A DNA stretch of 64,000 bases. It comes from Amphiplicatus sp046296195 (GTDB lineage: Bacteria; Pseudomonadota; Alphaproteobacteria; Caulobacterales; Parvularculaceae). Position numbers and translations under genes: made by a program. The DNA lies in the NCBI GenBank assembly GCA_046296195.1, contig JBKBLR010000001.1:1-64000 (forward strand), written 5' to 3'. This document shows positions 1 to 9,226 of the stretch, one piece after another (the stretch's first letter is position 1; every line of letters starts with the position of its first letter). A model generated the notes under the pieces. The model was not told the origin of the DNA and made no database searches. It saw nothing but the letters and a program-made list of their open reading frames with translations.

Positions 1-1125
1 GGTCTTCCTGAGGCTGGCGATCGCCTGTTCGCAGAAGCGCGCGAGCGCGGCGCTCGCGATGTCGCGGCACGCCTCGGCGCGGCTCGCGGTGACGGCGTCG
101 CCAGCCGCCCTCGCCTCGCCGATGAGGCCGGCGGCGAAGTCGGCGAAATGATCAAGGCTCGCCGCCGCTTCCTCCGCATCGAGATCGTCGTCGGCGTCGC
201 GTTCGAGCTGGCGCGCCGCCGCTTCGAGATCGTCGAACAGCGATTCAAGGACGAGTTCGGCGTCCTCGCGCGCATGGGCGAGCGCCTCGTCCTCGGCGCG
301 CGCGATGTGATGGGCGAGCGGCAGCGCCCGCCACGGCGCTTCCAGGCGCGCGGCGATGAGAAGGAGCACATAGGGGGCGGCGTCGTTCGCCTCCTCGCTC
401 GCGCGGGCGTAGATCGCCCGCGCTTCATAGAGCTGCTCTTCGGAGAGCGCCGCAAGGGGTTTGGGAAAGGCGGCGCGCGCCGCCATGAAATGACGGCGCG
501 CCGGCAGCATCAGGTTGATTTCGGCGAGGTCGAGGAGCGCGGCCGCGCCCGCCTGCGGGCCCTCGCCCGGCGCCAGCCGGTCGCCGAGATCGGCGCGGAA
601 GCCCTGATCCGTTTCAGCGTGCGCGACCAGCCGGGAAAACCCGAGCGCGGCGCTGATCGCGAGCGCGTTTTCAAGCGGCTCGAGGTCGCTTTCCTTGCGC
701 GCGATCGCAGCGTCGAGCGCGACCGCGCTTGCGCGCGCTTCGGCGAGCGCGGCGTCCTCCATGACGAGACGCCACAAGGGCGCGAGCGTTTCCCGCGCGA
801 TGCGCGCGCGCCGCTTGCGGCCGCGCCGCCGGGTGATGAAGAAATCCTCGAACGGCGTGAAGAAAAGCCGCTGCGCCGTGAGGGGACGCGGCGGAAAGAA
901 GGCGCGGTCGGCGCCGAGCCGCGCGCGCAAGGAGGCGAGCATCGCCGCCGTCGGCAGGCCGGCGTCGGCGCCCTTCGCCTTGGCCGCCTCAAGCGCGGCG
1001 AAGAGCTTTCCCGCCGCCGCCGGCGTCATCGCGCCGAGGAACGCTTCGAGCCGCGCCCAGCGCGCCGGGGCGATTCCGGACGGGGCCGGCGTCGACGCGC
1101 CGAGGGGCCTTAGAGCGTCCGTCAT
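1..1125 (-). CDS. Hypothetical helical protein, C-terminal part off the window
   Basis: An uninterrupted reading frame runs from an ATG at 1125 to the window edge, giving at least 375 codons with no stop. The translation starts MTDALRPLGAST and is rich in Ala, Leu, Glu and Arg, with no signal peptide or membrane segment. It looks soluble and mostly alpha-helical. A distinctive stretch reads FFTPFEDFFITRRRGRKRR, roughly residues 65-85. I recognise no catalytic motif and assign no function. It begins 37 bases after the stop of the upstream dnaJ-like gene on the same strand, so the two probably form an operon. The Arg-rich frame opposite it is a shadow of its GC-rich codon use. Confidence 0.7.
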   Translation of the reverse strand, partial: MTDALRPLGASTPAPSGIAPARWARLEAFLGAMTPAAAGKLFAALEAAKAKGADAGLPTAAMLASLRARLGADRAFFPPRPLTAQRLFFTPFEDFFITRRRGRKRRARIARETLAPLWRLVMEDAALAEARASAVALDAAIARKESDLEPLENALAISAALGFSRLVAHAETDQGFRADLGDRLAPGEGPQAGAAALLDLAEINLMLPARRHFMAARAAFPKPLAALSEEQLYEARAIYARASEEANDAAPYVLLLIAARLEAPWRALPLAHHIARAEDEALAHAREDAELVLESLFDDLEAAARQLERDADDDLDAEEAAASLDHFADFAAGLIGEARAAGDAVTASRAEACRDIASAALARFCEQAIASLRKT

Positions 1126-1162
1126 CGCGCGCCGCCTCCGCCAATCGTCCGCACCAGGATCA

Positions 1163-2113
1163 TCACACGCCCGCGAAATGCTTGCGCGGGGCCTGGCGCT
1201 CGCCGCCGCGCCAGCCCTTCACAAAGGCTTCGAGCTCAGGATCGCCGCCTTCGGGGAGGACGATCTTCAATTTCACATATTGATCGCCGGGCGCCTTGCC
1301 CTCGCGCGCGACGCCGCGGCCTTTAAGGCGCAGCACCGCGCCCGAGCTTGAATTCTTCGGCACCGTTATCGCGACGTCGCCGGCGATCGTCGGGGCGGTG
1401 ATCTTGCCGCCGAGCACGGCCTCGGTGAGCGTGATCGGCGCCTCGATGTGGATGTCGTCGCCGTCGCGTTCGAAGACGGGATGCGGCTTCACCGCGATCT
1501 CGACATAAACGTCGCCCGCCGGGCCGCCCGCGACGCCGGGCTCGCCCTGGCCGCGAAGGCGCAGCGTCTGGCCCTCTTCGACGCCCGCGGGGATCGTGAC
1601 GTCGAGCCGGCGCCCGTCCGGCATCGTCACGCGCTTCGTCCGCCCGCGCGCCGCGTCGAGGAAATCGACCTCAAGCCGGTATTTGACGTCGCGCCCGCGC
1701 ATCGCGCCCGCTTGCGCCCCCGCCGAGCGCCCGCGCCCGAATAGATCGGCGAAGATGTCGCCGAGATCGTCGAAATCACCCTTGTTGGCGAAGCCGCCGG
1801 TATAGCCGCTTTGATTGTAGCCGCCCTGGCCGTAAGGCCCGCCGGGTCCGCCCGGGCCCCATTGGCGAAAGCCCGCGCCGGCGCGCTCGCGCCCCTGTTC
1901 GTCGATCTCGCCGGCGTCGAATTTCCGCCGCCGGTCGGCGTCGCCGACGATGTCGAAGGCCGCCGAGACTTCCTTGAACTTCTCCTCCGCCGCCTTGTCG
2001 CCCTTGTTGCGGTCGGGATGGTGTTTCTTGGCGAGGGTGCGGAAGGCGGCGCGGATATCCGCGTCGCTCGCCGAGGGCGAAACGCCCAGAACGCTGTAGG
2101 GATTCCTAGCCAC
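1163..2113 (-). CDS. DnaJ C-terminal domain protein (CbpA-like co-chaperone)
   Basis: This is a 316-residue Hsp40 co-chaperone that would stimulate DnaK ATPase and deliver unfolded clients in the cytoplasm. The N-terminal J domain (residues about 4-68) carries the HPD triad at 32-34. A Gly/Phe-rich linker follows (about 75-125, with GGPGGPYGQGG). The C-terminal peptide-binding beta domains then run from about 145 to 300. The CxxCxGxG zinc-finger repeats of classical DnaJ are absent, which makes it a type II (CbpA-like) J protein. It starts with GTG at 2113 and is followed by the unrecognised gene at 1-1125. Family assignment is firm; the client is unknown. Confidence 0.93.
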   Translation of the reverse strand: MARNPYSVLGVSPSASDADIRAAFRTLAKKHHPDRNKGDKAAEEKFKEVSAAFDIVGDADRRRKFDAGEIDEQGRERAGAGFRQWGPGGPGGPYGQGGYNQSGYTGGFANKGDFDDLGDIFADLFGRGRSAGAQAGAMRGRDVKYRLEVDFLDAARGRTKRVTMPDGRRLDVTIPAGVEEGQTLRLRGQGEPGVAGGPAGDVYVEIAVKPHPVFERDGDDIHIEAPITLTEAVLGGKITAPTIAGDVAITVPKNSSSGAVLRLKGRGVAREGKAPGDQYVKLKIVLPEGGDPELEAFVKGWRGGERQAPRKHFAGV

Positions 2114-2233
2114 CGTCTGAAGATCCTTTTGACCCCGAAACCGTTCGGGGCGGGGAGTCTCCCCACGCCGACAGATAGTCGATCCTGCCCCAAAAAGAAG
2201 GGTTTCCGGTTAATTTCGGGGCGCCGGCGGGGG

Positions 2234-2824
2234 TCATGGGGCGGGCGGCGCGGGGAAAAGGTCTGGGATTTCTTCAATCCGGGCCGCCGACTTTGGGACG
2301 CCGGCCTTGCGAAGCGCGGCGCAATAGTCGGCGACCGACAGCGGCGGCTTGGAATAGTGACTGATATCGAAGGCCACATGCTCGTCGAACAGGGCCCTAT
2401 CGAGACTTGCGATATCGAGAATGAAATCGTCCGGATGACGGGTATGAAGACCGAGCGGCGCCAGGGTCTTCGCCGGAAAGTCCTTTTCGTTGAAAGTGAC
2501 GATCACGCTCGCGCGCGCAACCAGCGCGGCCGCCAGCACATGCCGGTCGTCGCGGTCCGGCAAGTGCAAACAGCCAATCAACGACTGGTAGCCGTCCACG
2601 ACGCAATCCGGCACGGCCTTGTCCATTTGATCTTTCACGCGTGAGAGCGCCTGGTTAGTCAGGTCGGGGCGATTCGAGATCACGGCGTTCATCCACTCGC
2701 GATGAACGTCTTCGCTCCAACGCGCCCTGAACTGCCCCGACTGCGCAAGCTCGACAATCAGGCTGCGCAGGCGCGCGCCGACGAAGACGTTTGAGTCGAA
2801 GAACGCAGTGAAGGTCGAGATCAT
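2234..2824 (-). CDS. PIN-domain toxin of a type II toxin-antitoxin pair
   Basis: A 196-residue PIN-domain protein, predicted to be a metal-dependent ribonuclease. Acidic residues expected of the fold are visible: D10 in FFDSNVF, E43 in HREWMN, D93 in DRDDRHV and D115 in NEKDF. It is longer than VapC (about 130 aa), with about 60 extra C-terminal residues containing DISHYSKPPLSVADY, so it belongs to the longer PIN family usually paired with an excisionase-like HTH protein rather than with VapB. Its ATG overlaps the end of the upstream antitoxin gene by 4 bases, implying translational coupling. The RNA target cannot be read from the sequence. Confidence 0.8.
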   Translation of the reverse strand: MISTFTAFFDSNVFVGARLRSLIVELAQSGQFRARWSEDVHREWMNAVISNRPDLTNQALSRVKDQMDKAVPDCVVDGYQSLIGCLHLPDRDDRHVLAAALVARASVIVTFNEKDFPAKTLAPLGLHTRHPDDFILDIASLDRALFDEHVAFDISHYSKPPLSVADYCAALRKAGVPKSAARIEEIPDLFPAPPAP

Positions 2825-3276
2825 TCAAGGCCAAGATTCCGTGATTCTGCGATCATCGCTTCAATCGCCTTACGGCGTTCCTGCTTCGACTGCGCCTCAT
2901 AGCGAAGAAGATCGCCATAGCGGATGCGCCGGTGCGCGCCGACCATGCGATGGTCGATCAGCCCCTTGTCGAGAAGGCTGACGAGATAAGGCCGCGACAC
3001 ATTGAGAAAATCCGCCGCCTGTTGCGTCGTCAATTCGGCGTCATGCGGGATCAGCGAAACCGGGACGCGCTCGGCGATGGTTTCAAGCGCATTTTGAATC
3101 AGCGCGACGATCCGCGCCGGCAGCGGCACGACGACTTTCGAATCGTTGTCGACGACGACGCGAATATCCTGCTGCGACGCCGCAATGGGCCGCAGAATCC
3201 TCGCGGCTCTCTCCGCCATCGCCGCTTCGGCGGCGCTCACCGCCATGGATTCCCGCTGATCAAGATGCGCTAGCAT
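2821..3276 (-). CDS. Excisionase/MerR-type HTH antitoxin paired with the PIN toxin
   Basis: A 151-residue protein. Residues about 82-127 form the excisionase-family winged HTH: LTTQQAADFLNVSRPYLVSL followed by an RRIRYGDLLRYE wing. The N-terminal half (1-80) is helical and probably a dimerisation segment. The C-terminal tail (KQERRKAIEAMIAESRNLGLE) is a likely toxin-binding segment by analogy with other antitoxins. It precedes the PIN gene with a 4-base overlap, the usual antitoxin-first order. A purine-rich GGAG lies about 7 bases before the ATG. A promoter-like region with paired repeats lies upstream and probably serves autoregulation. Confidence 0.78.
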   Translation of the reverse strand: MLAHLDQRESMAVSAAEAAMAERAARILRPIAASQQDIRVVVDNDSKVVVPLPARIVALIQNALETIAERVPVSLIPHDAELTTQQAADFLNVSRPYLVSLLDKGLIDHRMVGAHRRIRYGDLLRYEAQSKQERRKAIEAMIAESRNLGLE

Positions 3277-3332
3277 GTCCCGCTCCGTCCCTTGTGTGCG
3301 CCGCCATCAGGGCGGCGCCGTCACGAGCCGTT

Positions 3333-3372
3333 ATTTTAGTATCCGCAATAAACGCAACAAGCGAAATAAACG
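3333..3372 (-). promoter_or_regulatory. Candidate promoter and repeat operator of the PIN/HTH module
   Basis: Read on the minus strand, TTGTTG (3355-3360) and TAAAAT (3333-3338) are separated by 16 bases and resemble -35 and -10 boxes. Two near-identical 11-mers, CGCAATAAACG (3344-3354) and CGAAATAAACG (3362-3372), lie 18 bases apart within and beside the spacer, as expected for an autoregulatory site. The stretch is AT-rich against a very GC-rich background. Prediction only. Confidence 0.45.
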
Positions 3373-3415
3373 TAAAATCCGCGCGAGCCCCTAACCCCAT
3401 GTCTTTCATAAGCTT

Positions 3416-6400
3416 TCACACCCCCGCCTCCGCAGGGGCGCCGGGCCCGACGGCGTCGGAAAGCTGGGCGACGCGGAGGGTGAGCGCCGGCGTCCCGGCG
3501 GGAAAGTCGGCGAGCTGGTCGGCGGCCCCGTAGGTGAAGGCAGGGCTCGCCGTTTCCGCCGTGCGGACGAGGGCGCCGTCAGCGGCGCGGCGGATCTCCA
3601 CCCGGTAGCGCTCCTGCGTCTCGCCGAGGGGAACGTCCTCGCCGGTCCAGGAATCCCCGCCGACCCTTGTGCGCCGGATCCAGGTCACGGCGATGGCGCC
3701 GCCGGGGACCCGGCGCGCGCGCAGATGGACGGGGCTGAGCGGGGCGAGCCCCGCGGCGGTTCCGGTGAAGCTCCTGATACGGAAGGTCGGCGCCGAGACG
3801 GGATCATCCGCCGGCCCCGCCGCCCAGTCGAGGGCAAGGCCCCTGAGGTCGAGCGCGAAGGCGGGCTGTTCGACCGCCGGCGTCATCAGGACGGCGCGCG
3901 CGCCCGGTGCAGCGCCCGCCGCCGCCGCCGCTTCCGTGCCGAGCTGGCCGCGCAGGAGCCCTGAGAGCGTCCAGGCGCCGTCGGTTCCGAGTCTTGCCTG
4001 CGTGAACTGAACGATTTCCCATCCGGCCCCTGTTTCAACGGCAAGCGTGTTGGCGCCGGCGAAGACTTCTTCAACCGATCGGCTCGCCAGCGCGCCGAAG
4101 GAAAGGCGAAGCCGCAACGTCCGCCGGTCGAAGCGGCCTGAAACGCCCGCCGGCAGCGCCGCGTCGAGCCGTCCCATCACCGCGCGCGCCGGCAGCGTGG
4201 CGGCGAGCGCCGGCGCGCCCGCGAGGCGATAGAGCGCGACCGCGCCCGGCCAGGGGTCGGCGAAGGCGGCGACGTAAGGGGCGCCCGCCTCATCGCCCGC
4301 GCGCATCAGCGGCAGGTTCATCAGTTCGAAAATCGGCTGGCCGGGGCTCGCATTGATGACGGGCGGGCGATAGCCCCCGCTTGCGACCGGCGCCTCAAAG
4401 ACGGCGGGCGCAACGCGCACCGCCTCGATGCGGCGGACAAGCCCGTCCTCGATCGACAGGAGGCGATAGTCGCGCGCGCCCGCGCCGAGGTCGAGGCTGA
4501 CCGAATCTCCCGGCTCGAGCGCGAGCTCCGAGGGCGGCAGCGCGAAGGAGATGGTCTCGCGCATCACCTGCGCGTCGGCGAGGAGCGCGCGGGCGCGCGC
4601 CGCCGCGCCCGCCTCGTCCATCGCCGCGGCGATCTCAAAGCCCGCCTCGCGCGTTTCCTCCGTATAGGGAAGACGCGCCTCGGCGACCGCGGGGCGATAG
4701 TCGCCGCCCTCGTCGACATAGGAGAGCCTCACCGCGCCCGGCGCCGCGCTTTCCGGCGCGATCGTCAGCGTGAAGGCCGGTCCGTTCGTCTCGGCGAAAT
4801 CCGCCGCCGTGAAGGCGGCGGCGGGGGCGCGCCCGCGCGGCTGGAAGACGAGCCCCTCCGCGCGCTCCACCATGTCGAGCTGGAAGACGTCGGCGAGGGG
4901 GTCGATCGCCTGGCGCGGCGAGAGCGGCCGGTCGATGACATAGCCGGCGAGCGTGCCGGCGACGCCCGCCGCCGAAACGCCCGGCCCGCCGAGCGCGACG
5001 AGGAGCGCATCGAGGGGCGCGCGCGTCAGACGCCCGTTGAGCCAGTGGCCGCGCGCCCAGTTCTCCGCATCGCCCCAGAGGTCGGCGCGCGCCGGGAAGA
5101 ACGGAAAGGGCCGCGCGTCGAAAGCGTAAACATAGAGCCGGTCGGTCTCGACCATCGGCCCTGCATAGAGGGCGGAAAAGGGATTGTTCGCGGGATCGCG
5201 CCAATGGGCGTGGACGGCCTCGAGCGCGCGGCGCTGGATGAGATCGTCGCGCGCGCCCGAGGAGAAGGGCGGGATCTGCGATTCCGCCGATTTCGCGTCA
5301 AAGAAGACATTGGGCGCATTCGCCCCCTTGTCGATCGCCGGAACGCCGATTTCGGTGAAGCGCACCGGTTTCGAGCGCGGGATCCAGGCCGTCGGCGACG
5401 CGCTGCGGACCCCGCCGGGGCGGTCGTGGTGGAAATTCTCCCAGAAGCCGCGGATGTCCTTGGCGCGCCAGAGGAAGGGCTCGGCGAGCGCGTCCGCGAT
5501 CGGCGTCCTTGCCTGCGCGGCGCGGTCCGCCTCGCTTGCATAATACCAGTCGAAATTCTCCCCGCCCTCGATATTGGCGGCGAGATAGGCGCGCTCATGC
5601 GCGCTCTTCCAGCCGGCGCGAAGATCGGCGTGATCAAAGCCGTCGCGCCAGTCCGCGAGCGGGGCATACTGATCAATGCCGATGAAATCGACATTGGCGT
5701 CCGCCCAGAAGGGATCGAGATGGAAATATTTCTCCGCTCCGATCGTCACCCCCTGCCATTCCGACCAGTCCGCGCCATAGGAGATCTTCGTTTGCGGTCC
5801 GAGCACGCTGCGAAGGTCGGCGGCGAGCGACCGCAAGGCCGCGACAGCGATGAAATTCCCCTGCTGGTCGCGGGTCCTTAGAAGATCCTTCAGCTCCGAG
5901 CCGATGAGGAACGCCTCGACCCCGCCAGCGAGGACGCAAAGATTCGCATAATGAAGGATCATGCGCCGGAAGGACCATTCGGCGGGGCCCGAATAGCTGA
6001 CGGCGCCGCCCGCGCGCGTGAAATAATGGGGCTGCGCGGCGCCGAAGAACGCGGCGACCGCGGCGGCGGCCGCCGCGGTTCCCTCGCTCGCGCCGACGGA
6101 AATCCGCCCGCGCCAGGGAAAGGCCGGCTGCGAGGGCGCGCCGTCGGGCGCGGGCAAAGCGTTCGTGGGCGGAATATCCATCAGGATGAAGGGGTGCAGC
6201 ATCACGGCGAGGCCCTTCGCCCTCATCGCCTGAATGGCTTCGATGACGCCCGTATCATCCGGCGTGCCGCCATAAGCGGGCCGCCCGTCAAGCCGCGAGA
6301 CGAGGCGCGCGCCCGAGCGCGCCGCGCCGCCGCCGCGCCAGGCCCGCGGGCTCGTCGTCTTCTCCGCGATCTCGACGCCGGGCTGCAGTTTGCAATGCCC

Positions 6401-7282
6401 GGCGCGGAGATCGTCGCCGAACCAGGAGACGACGAGCGAGGCGGCCTCAAGACCCGGCGCCGCCGCGAGGAGCCCGTCGAGCGCGGCGGAGAAATCCGTG
6501 ACGCCGTCATTGTTGTTGGCGTTTTCAGGCAGCGTCACGCCCTCGCCCGACTCACGCGTGATGCGCGTAGTTCCATAGACGAACTCGCCCGAGCCCGGGA
6601 TGACGGTGACGGCGGAGAGCGCGTTTTCAAGCGCGCCGGGATCGGTCTCGCGCAGCGATTTCTCGACTTCGAAGGAAAGCTGCGGAATGCGGTTGCCGAA
6701 ATCCTTCAGCGGCAGGTTCTCGAAGACGACATAGGCGAGGCCGCGGAAGGCGGGCGCTGCGCCTTCGACCGCGACGATGAGGTCGTCGGGCGTCTGATCC
6801 TCCGCGCCGCGATGGACGCGCACGTTGAATTTCGAGAGATCAAGCGGCTTGCCGTCGGCGAAGGCGCGCGCGACGCGGTCGATCGGCCCTTCGCAGAGCC
6901 CGACCGCGAAGGAGAGCGAATAGAGATATTCCCTGACCGTCGTCTTCGACGCGGCGAGCCGGCCGCCCTTGCCGCCGGAGGATTCCGTCGTCTCGGCGAG
7001 CGTCTCGCGGAAATTCGCCGCCCAGATGACCTGCCCGGCGAGGCGCGCGCGGCCATAGACGCGCGGGATCCCGGCGCCCTCGGTCGAGGACTGGATCTGG
7101 AAGCCGTCAAGGCGCGGGCCTTCGACGGTGCGCTTCCTCGGCCCGAAGATCAGGCGTTCGGCGACGCCCGCCGCATAGGCCGCCGCGGTCGAGGCGAGGG
7201 TGCGCGCAAGAACGGCGCCGATCCCCGCTTTGCCGACATTGGCGGCGAGCGAACCGGCGGCGGAGAGAATGAGCTGGGCCAT
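3416..7282 (-). CDS. GTA g15: baseplate megatron / host-specificity protein
   Basis: The 1288-residue tail-tip protein of a gene transfer agent, about the length of RcGTA gp15. The N-terminus (MAQLILSAAGSLAANVGKAG) and phage-tail baseplate region (about 50-250) are followed by the GTA TIM-barrel-like segment (about 430-740, with ISYGADWSEWQG and DFIGIDQYAPLADW). Tail-associated beta domains rich in Ala and Gly complete it. In RcGTA the equivalent forms the baseplate and contacts the cell envelope. It is the last gene of the GTA operon, and its start abuts the end of g14. No frameshift or internal stop is visible, so the tail tip appears intact. Confidence 0.95.
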   Translation of the reverse strand: MAQLILSAAGSLAANVGKAGIGAVLARTLASTAAAYAAGVAERLIFGPRKRTVEGPRLDGFQIQSSTEGAGIPRVYGRARLAGQVIWAANFRETLAETTESSGGKGGRLAASKTTVREYLYSLSFAVGLCEGPIDRVARAFADGKPLDLSKFNVRVHRGAEDQTPDDLIVAVEGAAPAFRGLAYVVFENLPLKDFGNRIPQLSFEVEKSLRETDPGALENALSAVTVIPGSGEFVYGTTRITRESGEGVTLPENANNNDGVTDFSAALDGLLAAAPGLEAASLVVSWFGDDLRAGHCKLQPGVEIAEKTTSPRAWRGGGAARSGARLVSRLDGRPAYGGTPDDTGVIEAIQAMRAKGLAVMLHPFILMDIPPTNALPAPDGAPSQPAFPWRGRISVGASEGTAAAAAAVAAFFGAAQPHYFTRAGGAVSYSGPAEWSFRRMILHYANLCVLAGGVEAFLIGSELKDLLRTRDQQGNFIAVAALRSLAADLRSVLGPQTKISYGADWSEWQGVTIGAEKYFHLDPFWADANVDFIGIDQYAPLADWRDGFDHADLRAGWKSAHERAYLAANIEGGENFDWYYASEADRAAQARTPIADALAEPFLWRAKDIRGFWENFHHDRPGGVRSASPTAWIPRSKPVRFTEIGVPAIDKGANAPNVFFDAKSAESQIPPFSSGARDDLIQRRALEAVHAHWRDPANNPFSALYAGPMVETDRLYVYAFDARPFPFFPARADLWGDAENWARGHWLNGRLTRAPLDALLVALGGPGVSAAGVAGTLAGYVIDRPLSPRQAIDPLADVFQLDMVERAEGLVFQPRGRAPAAAFTAADFAETNGPAFTLTIAPESAAPGAVRLSYVDEGGDYRPAVAEARLPYTEETREAGFEIAAAMDEAGAAARARALLADAQVMRETISFALPPSELALEPGDSVSLDLGAGARDYRLLSIEDGLVRRIEAVRVAPAVFEAPVASGGYRPPVINASPGQPIFELMNLPLMRAGDEAGAPYVAAFADPWPGAVALYRLAGAPALAATLPARAVMGRLDAALPAGVSGRFDRRTLRLRLSFGALASRSVEEVFAGANTLAVETGAGWEIVQFTQARLGTDGAWTLSGLLRGQLGTEAAAAAGAAPGARAVLMTPAVEQPAFALDLRGLALDWAAGPADDPVSAPTFRIRSFTGTAAGLAPLSPVHLRARRVPGGAIAVTWIRRTRVGGDSWTGEDVPLGETQERYRVEIRRAADGALVRTAETASPAFTYGAADQLADFPAGTPALTLRVAQLSDAVGPGAPAEAGV

Positions 7283-7719
7283 CAGTCCGCTCCCGGAAAA
7301 TCAAAGACGCCGGCGAGGCGCTCGCGCCACCAGCGCGACAGCGGGCTTTCGATGACGGCGCGCCCGGCATAGGCGTGGATGAAGCAGTCCCTGGCCGAAG
7401 CGATGCCGCAATGCTTGGCGGGGCCTGTTGTCAGTACCCGGAAGATCAGCACCTGGCCTGGAAGCACGGGGCCTTGCCGCGCGACGAGATGGCGCCAGGC
7501 GGCGGCGAGCAAAGGCTCCTCGTCGGCGCGCGTCTCGTTCCAGTCGGGCGTATAAGGCGGCGGGGCTTCGGGCTCGGCGCCGAAAAGCTTGGCGTAGAGG
7601 CCGCGGACGAGGCCGAGACAGTCCGTGCCCTGACCTTTGGCCGCCGCCTGATGGACGTAAGGGGTGCCGAGCCATTGGCGCGCCGCGGCGACGATGCGGT
7701 CGCGGGGGAGCGTGATCAT
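7282..7719 (-). CDS. GTA g14: NlpC/P60 family cell-wall peptidase
   Basis: A 145-residue NlpC/P60-fold peptidase expected to cut peptide cross-links of the recipient wall as part of the GTA tail tip. The catalytic Cys is C34 in QGTDCLGLVRG, and a candidate catalytic His lies in AKHCGIAS. The W-LGTPYVHQA segment before the Cys is typical of phage and GTA NlpC proteins. The gene overlaps g13 upstream by 4 bases and touches g15 downstream, consistent with one polycistronic tail-tip block. Confidence 0.94.
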   Translation of the reverse strand: MITLPRDRIVAAARQWLGTPYVHQAAAKGQGTDCLGLVRGLYAKLFGAEPEAPPPYTPDWNETRADEEPLLAAAWRHLVARQGPVLPGQVLIFRVLTTGPAKHCGIASARDCFIHAYAGRAVIESPLSRWWRERLAGVFDFPGAD

Positions 7720-8600
7720 CGCTTGCCTCCGTCGTTCCGCTCTGATTTCAGCGGATAAGAGATCGCGAAATCATCGCCGGGCATCAGGTGAAAGCCGCGG
7801 AAATTGATGAGATTTCCGAACTTTCCCGCGCAGGTCTCGTGCCGCTTGTCGCAGCCCGCCGTCACCGTGAAGGCGTCGCCCGGCGCGACCGGGCGCCCCG
7901 CCGGCAGCCAGAGCGAGAGCGCGTCAGCGCCCGCATTCTTGTCATGGGCCTTGACCGGCGCGCGGGCGCCGGCGTTGGCGCCGACGGTCCACAAGAGCGC
8001 GCCTTCCGCGAACCAGCCCGCCGCGAAGGCGCCAAGCCCGCTCGCCAGGAAGCGCTGGTCGTCGAGGACGGCGGTGACGACCCCCGCGGTCATGAAGGCG
8101 GGCGCGGCGAGATCGACGCCGCACCGCGCATCGCCGAGGACGGCGTCGCAGCCGCGCTGGAAGAGGCGCCCGCGCACGCGGTCGAGCCGCTCGCCGAGGC
8201 CGCGGATCTCGGCGCGGAAGCCTTCGCCCTCGCGCACGATCTCGCCGAGGACGCCGCGCCGGAGGAGCGCGCGGCTCGCGACGTCGGCCCAGTTGACGCG
8301 CCAGATCTCGACTTCGGCGCCGTCATAGCGCCCGCTCGCGAGGTCCTCCGCCGACAGCGCGTCGGAGGAGAGCGCGCCAGCGATCTCGGAATTGTCGACG
8401 GCGAGATCGGCGGAGGCTTCAAGCGCGGTTCCCTCAGCGCCCGTCTCCGGCGCGAAGACCGTCCCGTCGAAGAAAAGCGCGCGGTCATGATCGGTGAAGC
8501 CGAGGACGGCGCCGTCGGCGCGGGTGATCTTCCAGCAGGTTGAAAGCGTCGTCGCGCCGGCGGCGAGATGCGCGGCGAAGGAGGGGGAGAACGCGCGCAT
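7716..8600 (-). CDS. GTA g13: DUF2163 tail hub protein, probable Fe-S protein
   Basis: A 294-residue DUF2163/phage BR0599-type protein, equivalent to the RcGTA hub protein gp13. Four cysteines, C151 and C160 (GCDAVLGDARCGVD) and C250 and C257 (GCDKRHETCAGKFGN), match the iron-sulfur ligand arrangement known from the RcGTA hub. The C-terminus contains NFRGFHLMPGDD, a conserved family signature. It overlaps g12 by one base and g14 by four. Confidence 0.95.
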   Translation of the reverse strand: MRAFSPSFAAHLAAGATTLSTCWKITRADGAVLGFTDHDRALFFDGTVFAPETGAEGTALEASADLAVDNSEIAGALSSDALSAEDLASGRYDGAEVEIWRVNWADVASRALLRRGVLGEIVREGEGFRAEIRGLGERLDRVRGRLFQRGCDAVLGDARCGVDLAAPAFMTAGVVTAVLDDQRFLASGLGAFAAGWFAEGALLWTVGANAGARAPVKAHDKNAGADALSLWLPAGRPVAPGDAFTVTAGCDKRHETCAGKFGNLINFRGFHLMPGDDFAISYPLKSERNDGGKR

Positions 8601-9226
8601 CAGACGATGACCTCGATGAGGGGGATCGACGGGATGTCGCCGGCGCGGAAGGCGGCGAGGTTGATTCGCAGCGCGTCGGAATCGAACCGCGCCGGGCAGT
8701 CGAAGAGATAGCCGGCGGAAACGATCGCGCCCGCCGGCGGGGCGACCGCGAAGGTGACGACGCCGGTCGTCTCATCCGCCGTGAAGGCCGCCGTCTCGGC
8801 GCCGTCGACGGCGACGCGCACCGAGCCCGCGACCGGCTTGGCGATGCGGCGGCGGTATTCAGCGCCGCCCGAGGCATAGGTCTTGAAGAGCGGGAAATTG
8901 AGCGCCGTCCCGTCGCCGGCGCCGATCACCTGGTCGGTCGGCCCGATCGCCTTGCCGTAAGCGCCGGACTGATGATCGAACGGATCGCGGAAGCGGAAGG
9001 CGTAAAGGCGCCCCCTGCGCGCTTCGAAGAAGGCCGTCACCTTCTCGATGTCGGCCATCGACTTGACGCCGTAGCCGGCGTTCCAGCTCCGCCGCGAGGC
9101 CGCCCACAGCGCGTTGCGCTGCTCATGACCTGAGACGAGCGCGACGATGTCGGTCTTGCGGACCGGCCCGCCCTCGGAATTGAGCGCGATGTCGAGCGGA
9201 AAGAGAACGTCGTGAAAGCCGGTCAC
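8600..9226 (-). CDS. GTA g12: DUF2460 distal tail protein
   Basis: A 208-residue DUF2460 (TIGR02217-like) protein. The N-terminal signature reads FHDVLFPLDIALNSEGGP and is followed by WNAGYGVKSMADIEKV and FFEARRGRLYAFRFRDP, all typical of this family. In RcGTA the equivalent protein forms the distal tail ring between tube and hub. It overlaps g11 by 4 bases upstream and g13 by one base downstream. Full length for the family. Confidence 0.95.
   Translation of the reverse strand: MTGFHDVLFPLDIALNSEGGPVRKTDIVALVSGHEQRNALWAASRRSWNAGYGVKSMADIEKVTAFFEARRGRLYAFRFRDPFDHQSGAYGKAIGPTDQVIGAGDGTALNFPLFKTYASGGAEYRRRIAKPVAGSVRVAVDGAETAAFTADETTGVVTFAVAPPAGAIVSAGYLFDCPARFDSDALRINLAAFRAGDIPSIPLIEVIV

Noticed and set aside
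5951..7372. A 473-codon plus-strand frame opposite the megatron gene
   Set aside because: Arg/Gly-rich shadow of g15, with no domain.
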